From: an uncultured Oscillospiraceae bacterium
Lineage (GTDB): Bacteria > Bacillota > Clostridia > Oscillospirales > Oscillospiraceae
DNA length: 7,445 bases
Assembly (NCBI GenBank): GCA_910579485.1
Contig: CAJTVO010000145.1
Coordinates: 1-7,445 of the forward strand
Reading direction: 5' to 3'
The translations under genes and the position numbers were made by a program. The notes below the pieces were generated by a model, which was not told where the DNA came from, searched no databases, and saw only the letters and a program-made list of their open reading frames with translations. This document shows, piece by piece, positions 5,950 to 7,445 of the stretch (the stretch's first letter is position 1; each line of letters begins with the position of its first letter).

Positions 5950-7230
5950 TCAGCCGTCCAGCGTCTCGTACAGCGCGTTCAGCACCGCCCAGCCCTGGGG
6001 GTAGGGGCGCATCAGATTCCAGTAGCCCCCGCCGTAGAGGCCGTACTCCCCGATCAGGCGGAGCTTGGCGGACATGCTCCGGGCGTCCTCGAACCAGACC
6101 ACGTGGGACGTGCCGTCGGGGGCGGTGTAGTCGAACCAGGGAGACTGGGCGGCCTCGTCAAATTGAATTTCCGCGCCGTACCGGACGGCCAGCTCCACGG
6201 CCTCCTGGTTGGACAGGGACCGGGCCCGGGTCTGCCCCTCCACGAAGGGCAGGGGCCAGTCATAACCGTAGTTGGGGATGCCCAGATATATCTTCTCCCG
6301 GGGAATTTCCGTCACGGCGTAGTCCAGGACCTCCCGCACGTTGGGCAGGGGGGCCACCGCCATGGGCGGGCCCGCGGTGTAGCCCCACTCGTAGGTCATC
6401 AGCAGCACGAAGTCCGCCGCCGCGCCCAGCAGGGCGTAGTCGTGGGCCTCGTACAGCAAACCGGGCTGCTCCGGGTGGGTCTTGGGGGCCAGCGCCACCG
6501 TGACCGGCAGGCCCGCAGGGGCCAGCCGCGCGCGCAGGAGGCGGATAAAGTCCGCGTAGGCCTCCCGCTGCTCCCCGGGGATGTACTCAAAATCCACGTC
6601 CACGCCCCGGTATCCCTTGGCGGCCACGGTCGCCATGATCTGCTCGATCAGCGCCTCCTGCAGGGCGGGGTCCGTGAGGACCATCACCGCCCGGCCGCTG
6701 GAAAAGCTGTCCGTCTCCGTTAGGGTGGACAGGTGCATCAAGGGGGCGGTCCCCAGGCGGTCGGCCTCCTCCAGCAGCATGGCGTCGTCCAGCGGGAGCA
6801 GGCCGCCGGAGGCGTCGATGCCGTAGGTGAAGGGGGTCAGGAAGCTCATGTAGGGCAGCTGGGCGCTGAGCAGCTCCCGGGAGACGAACGGGTAGGCGTA
6901 GCCATTGGTGTGGGTGGACCGGCCCGGCGGGTCCCGGTAGGCGATCACCAGCCGCCGTCCCGACTGGATGGCGGGCTGGCCGCCCAAATCGAAGTTGTTC
7001 CGGTACAGCCGCCGCAGGGGAACGCCGTAAAGGCCGGCGATGCCGGCCAGGGTCTGCCCCGGCTGGACGGTGTGGAAGGTGTCCACGTGCCGGATCACCA
7101 CCGTCTGCCCCACCGCCAGCACGCTGTCCGGTGAAAGGCCGTTGAGCTCCTGCAAAACGGCCGGGTCCGCCTGGTAACGGACCGCGATGCCGTACAGGGT
7201 GTCGCCGGGCCGCACTACATGAATATCCAT
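5950..7230 (-). CDS. sleL: LysM-GH18 spore cortex-lytic N-acetylglucosaminidase (SleL/YaaH-like)
   Basis: A 426-residue protein with two N-terminal LysM domains (about 2-47, starting HVVRPGDTLYGIA, and 51-97, HTVQPGQTLAGIA) followed by a glycoside hydrolase family 18 barrel (about 108-425). The catalytic strand motif is GVDVDFEY, with Asp211, Asp213 and the acid Glu215. MTYEWGY (278-284) and Trp404 are typical barrel residues. The layout and length match Bacillus SleL/YaaH, which degrades germinating-spore cortex peptidoglycan, with LysM anchoring it to the glycan. There is no signal peptide, as in those proteins, which are made in the mother cell and deposited on the spore. The start at 7230 follows GGGAGG (7238-7243), about 7 bases upstream. 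A sigma-E-like promoter precedes it and a hairpin terminator follows, so it is a monocistronic unit. Expected role: cortex breakdown at germination. Vegetative wall or chitin substrates are less likely. Fold assignment is secure; the spore role is inferred from architecture and promoter. Confidence 0.88.
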   Translation of the reverse strand: MDIHVVRPGDTLYGIAVRYQADPAVLQELNGLSPDSVLAVGQTVVIRHVDTFHTVQPGQTLAGIAGLYGVPLRRLYRNNFDLGGQPAIQSGRRLVIAYRDPPGRSTHTNGYAYPFVSRELLSAQLPYMSFLTPFTYGIDASGGLLPLDDAMLLEEADRLGTAPLMHLSTLTETDSFSSGRAVMVLTDPALQEALIEQIMATVAAKGYRGVDVDFEYIPGEQREAYADFIRLLRARLAPAGLPVTVALAPKTHPEQPGLLYEAHDYALLGAAADFVLLMTYEWGYTAGPPMAVAPLPNVREVLDYAVTEIPREKIYLGIPNYGYDWPLPFVEGQTRARSLSNQEAVELAVRYGAEIQFDEAAQSPWFDYTAPDGTSHVVWFEDARSMSAKLRLIGEYGLYGGGYWNLMRPYPQGWAVLNALYETLDG

Positions 7231-7257
7231 ACTTTTTCCTCCCTGCTTTATCTGCTA

Positions 7258-7290
7258 TAGTCTATGCGCAGGGGGCCGGAAAGATTTGAC
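7258..7290 (-). promoter_or_regulatory. Sigma-E-like sporulation promoter of the LysM-GH18 gene
   Basis: On the - strand, CATAGACTA (7266-7258) fits the CATANNNTA -10 pattern of mother-cell sigma factors. Upstream, GTCAAATC (7290-7283) resembles the sigma-E -35 element, after a 16-base spacer that is slightly long. Transcription would start near 7251, just ahead of the GGGAGG site. Bacillus yaaH is under sigma-E, which agrees. No good sigma-A pair is seen on this strand. Confidence 0.5.
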
Positions 7291-7335
7291 AGAGGATGTC
7301 GGATATGATAGAATATTCTCAGCCCCCGCGCATAG
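7262..7335. repeat. Inverted repeat flanking the right-pointing promoter
   Basis: CTATGCGC-A-GGGGGC (7262-7276) and GCCCCC-GCGCATAG (7322-7335) are inverted copies over 14 bases, apart from one extra A in the left arm. The 45 bases between them contain the complete sigma-A promoter 7286-7314. The left arm overlaps the -10 element of the LysM-GH18 promoter, and the right arm sits at the predicted start of the rightward transcript. Confidence 0.65.
7286..7314 (+). promoter_or_regulatory. Strong sigma-A promoter pointing right
   Basis: TTGACA (7286-7291), a 17-base spacer and TAGAAT (7309-7314; 5 of 6) form the best promoter in the window. Its -35 box overlaps, on the other strand, the -35 element of the sporulation promoter. 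The start would be near 7321, giving a leader of about 115 nt to the ATG at 7435. Confidence 0.75.
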
Positions 7336-7373
7336 GGACGGGGCGCTGCAGGACCAAACGGCAGACGGGACGG

Positions 7374-7427
7374 CTCCTCCGATTGCGGAGGAGGAACTTC
7401 TTCCCCCTCCGCAGAAGCGGAAGGGGG
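7374..7427 (+). promoter_or_regulatory. Structured 5' leader with two alternative folds around the ribosome site
   Basis: Hairpin 1 is a perfect 8-bp stem, CTCCTCCG (7374-7381) / CGGAGGAG (7386-7393). Hairpin 2 pairs CCCCCTCCGC (7403-7412) with GCGG-A-AGGGGG (7417-7427; one bulged A), burying the Shine-Dalgarno AAGGGGGTG. Competing with both, GGAGGAGGAA (7387-7396) can pair with TTCCCCCTCC (7401-7410) at 9 of 10 positions, which would free the ribosome site. No known riboswitch class is recognised. There is no U-tract, so any control would act on translation. Confidence 0.5.
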
Positions 7428-7434
7428 TGACGAT

Positions 7435-7445
7435 ATGGTTACATA
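7435..7445 (+). CDS. Start of an unidentified gene cut by the window edge (possibly a small holin-like/toxin-like peptide)
   Basis: An ATG at 7435 follows AAGGGGGTG (7421-7429) at good spacing and lies downstream of a strong promoter. Only three full codons, Met-Val-Thr, are present; the fourth begins TA, so it is Tyr unless it is a stop. Small hydrophobic holin-like toxins of Firmicutes often begin Met-Val-Thr-Tyr, and their messages often hide the ribosome site in structure, which fits. Four residues cannot identify a protein, so the function is left open. It is divergent from the cortex-lytic gene. Confidence 0.4.

Noticed and set aside
5950..7230. Missing signal peptide as a sign of a truncated start in the LysM-GH18 gene
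   Set aside because: The first LysM begins at residue 2-3 with a good ribosome site upstream, and SleL/YaaH proteins normally lack a signal peptide.
1..7445. CRISPR array, tRNA or rRNA genes, insertion sequences
   Set aside because: No regularly spaced repeats, cloverleaf sequences or transposase motifs were seen on either strand.

Overview
This GC-rich window, with third codon positions dominated by G/C, looks like chromosome of a spore-forming Firmicute, most likely a gut clostridial-cluster-IV (Oscillospiraceae) type organism. That rests on the style of the heterodimeric ABC exporter, the SleL/YaaH-type spore-cortex enzyme without a signal peptide, and strong AGGAGG ribosome sites. The genus cannot be fixed from the sequence.

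Layout from left to right. Bases 1-126 hold the control region of a lone tyrosine recombinase (127-1305, + strand): a TTGACA promoter inside a dyad, then an AT-rich hairpin/dyad with 18-bp arms ending just before the Shine-Dalgarno. No other mobile-element genes are visible beside it. A perfect 17-bp hairpin (1313-1350) separates it from a convergent 51-residue rubredoxin gene (1364-1519, - strand). A compact three-gene operon on the - strand follows, read from right to left: a MarR repressor (5228-5677), a degenerate-site ABC exporter half (3495-5231) and a consensus-site ABC exporter half (1610-3502). The genes overlap by 4 and 8 bases. A clean sigma-A promoter with tandem TTAGC-type operators on its -10 region precedes marR, so the operon reads as a self-repressed, probably ligand-inducible multidrug exporter of the BmrCD/LmrCD/TM287-288 kind. 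No terminator is evident after the last exporter gene, so readthrough into the rubredoxin gene is possible.

Between marR and the next gene lies a + strand promoter-like element, a 29-base pyrimidine run and a 16-bp hairpin. Together these could make a small RNA of about 80 nt, whose CU tract is complementary to the marR ribosome site. Next comes a LysM-LysM-GH18 protein (5950-7230, - strand), a probable spore cortex N-acetylglucosaminidase, preceded by a sporulation (sigma-E-like) promoter.

The right edge (7231-7445) is the most unusual stretch. The sigma-E-like promoter of the cortex-lytic gene overlaps a near-consensus sigma-A promoter pointing the other way. Inverted repeats of about 14 bp flank that sigma-A promoter. 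Its transcript has a leader that can fold in two mutually exclusive ways, one of which sequesters the ribosome site of a gene that starts at 7435 and runs off the window. The visible start would read Met-Val-Thr-Tyr, which recalls small holin-like/type I toxin-like peptides, but this is only a hint.
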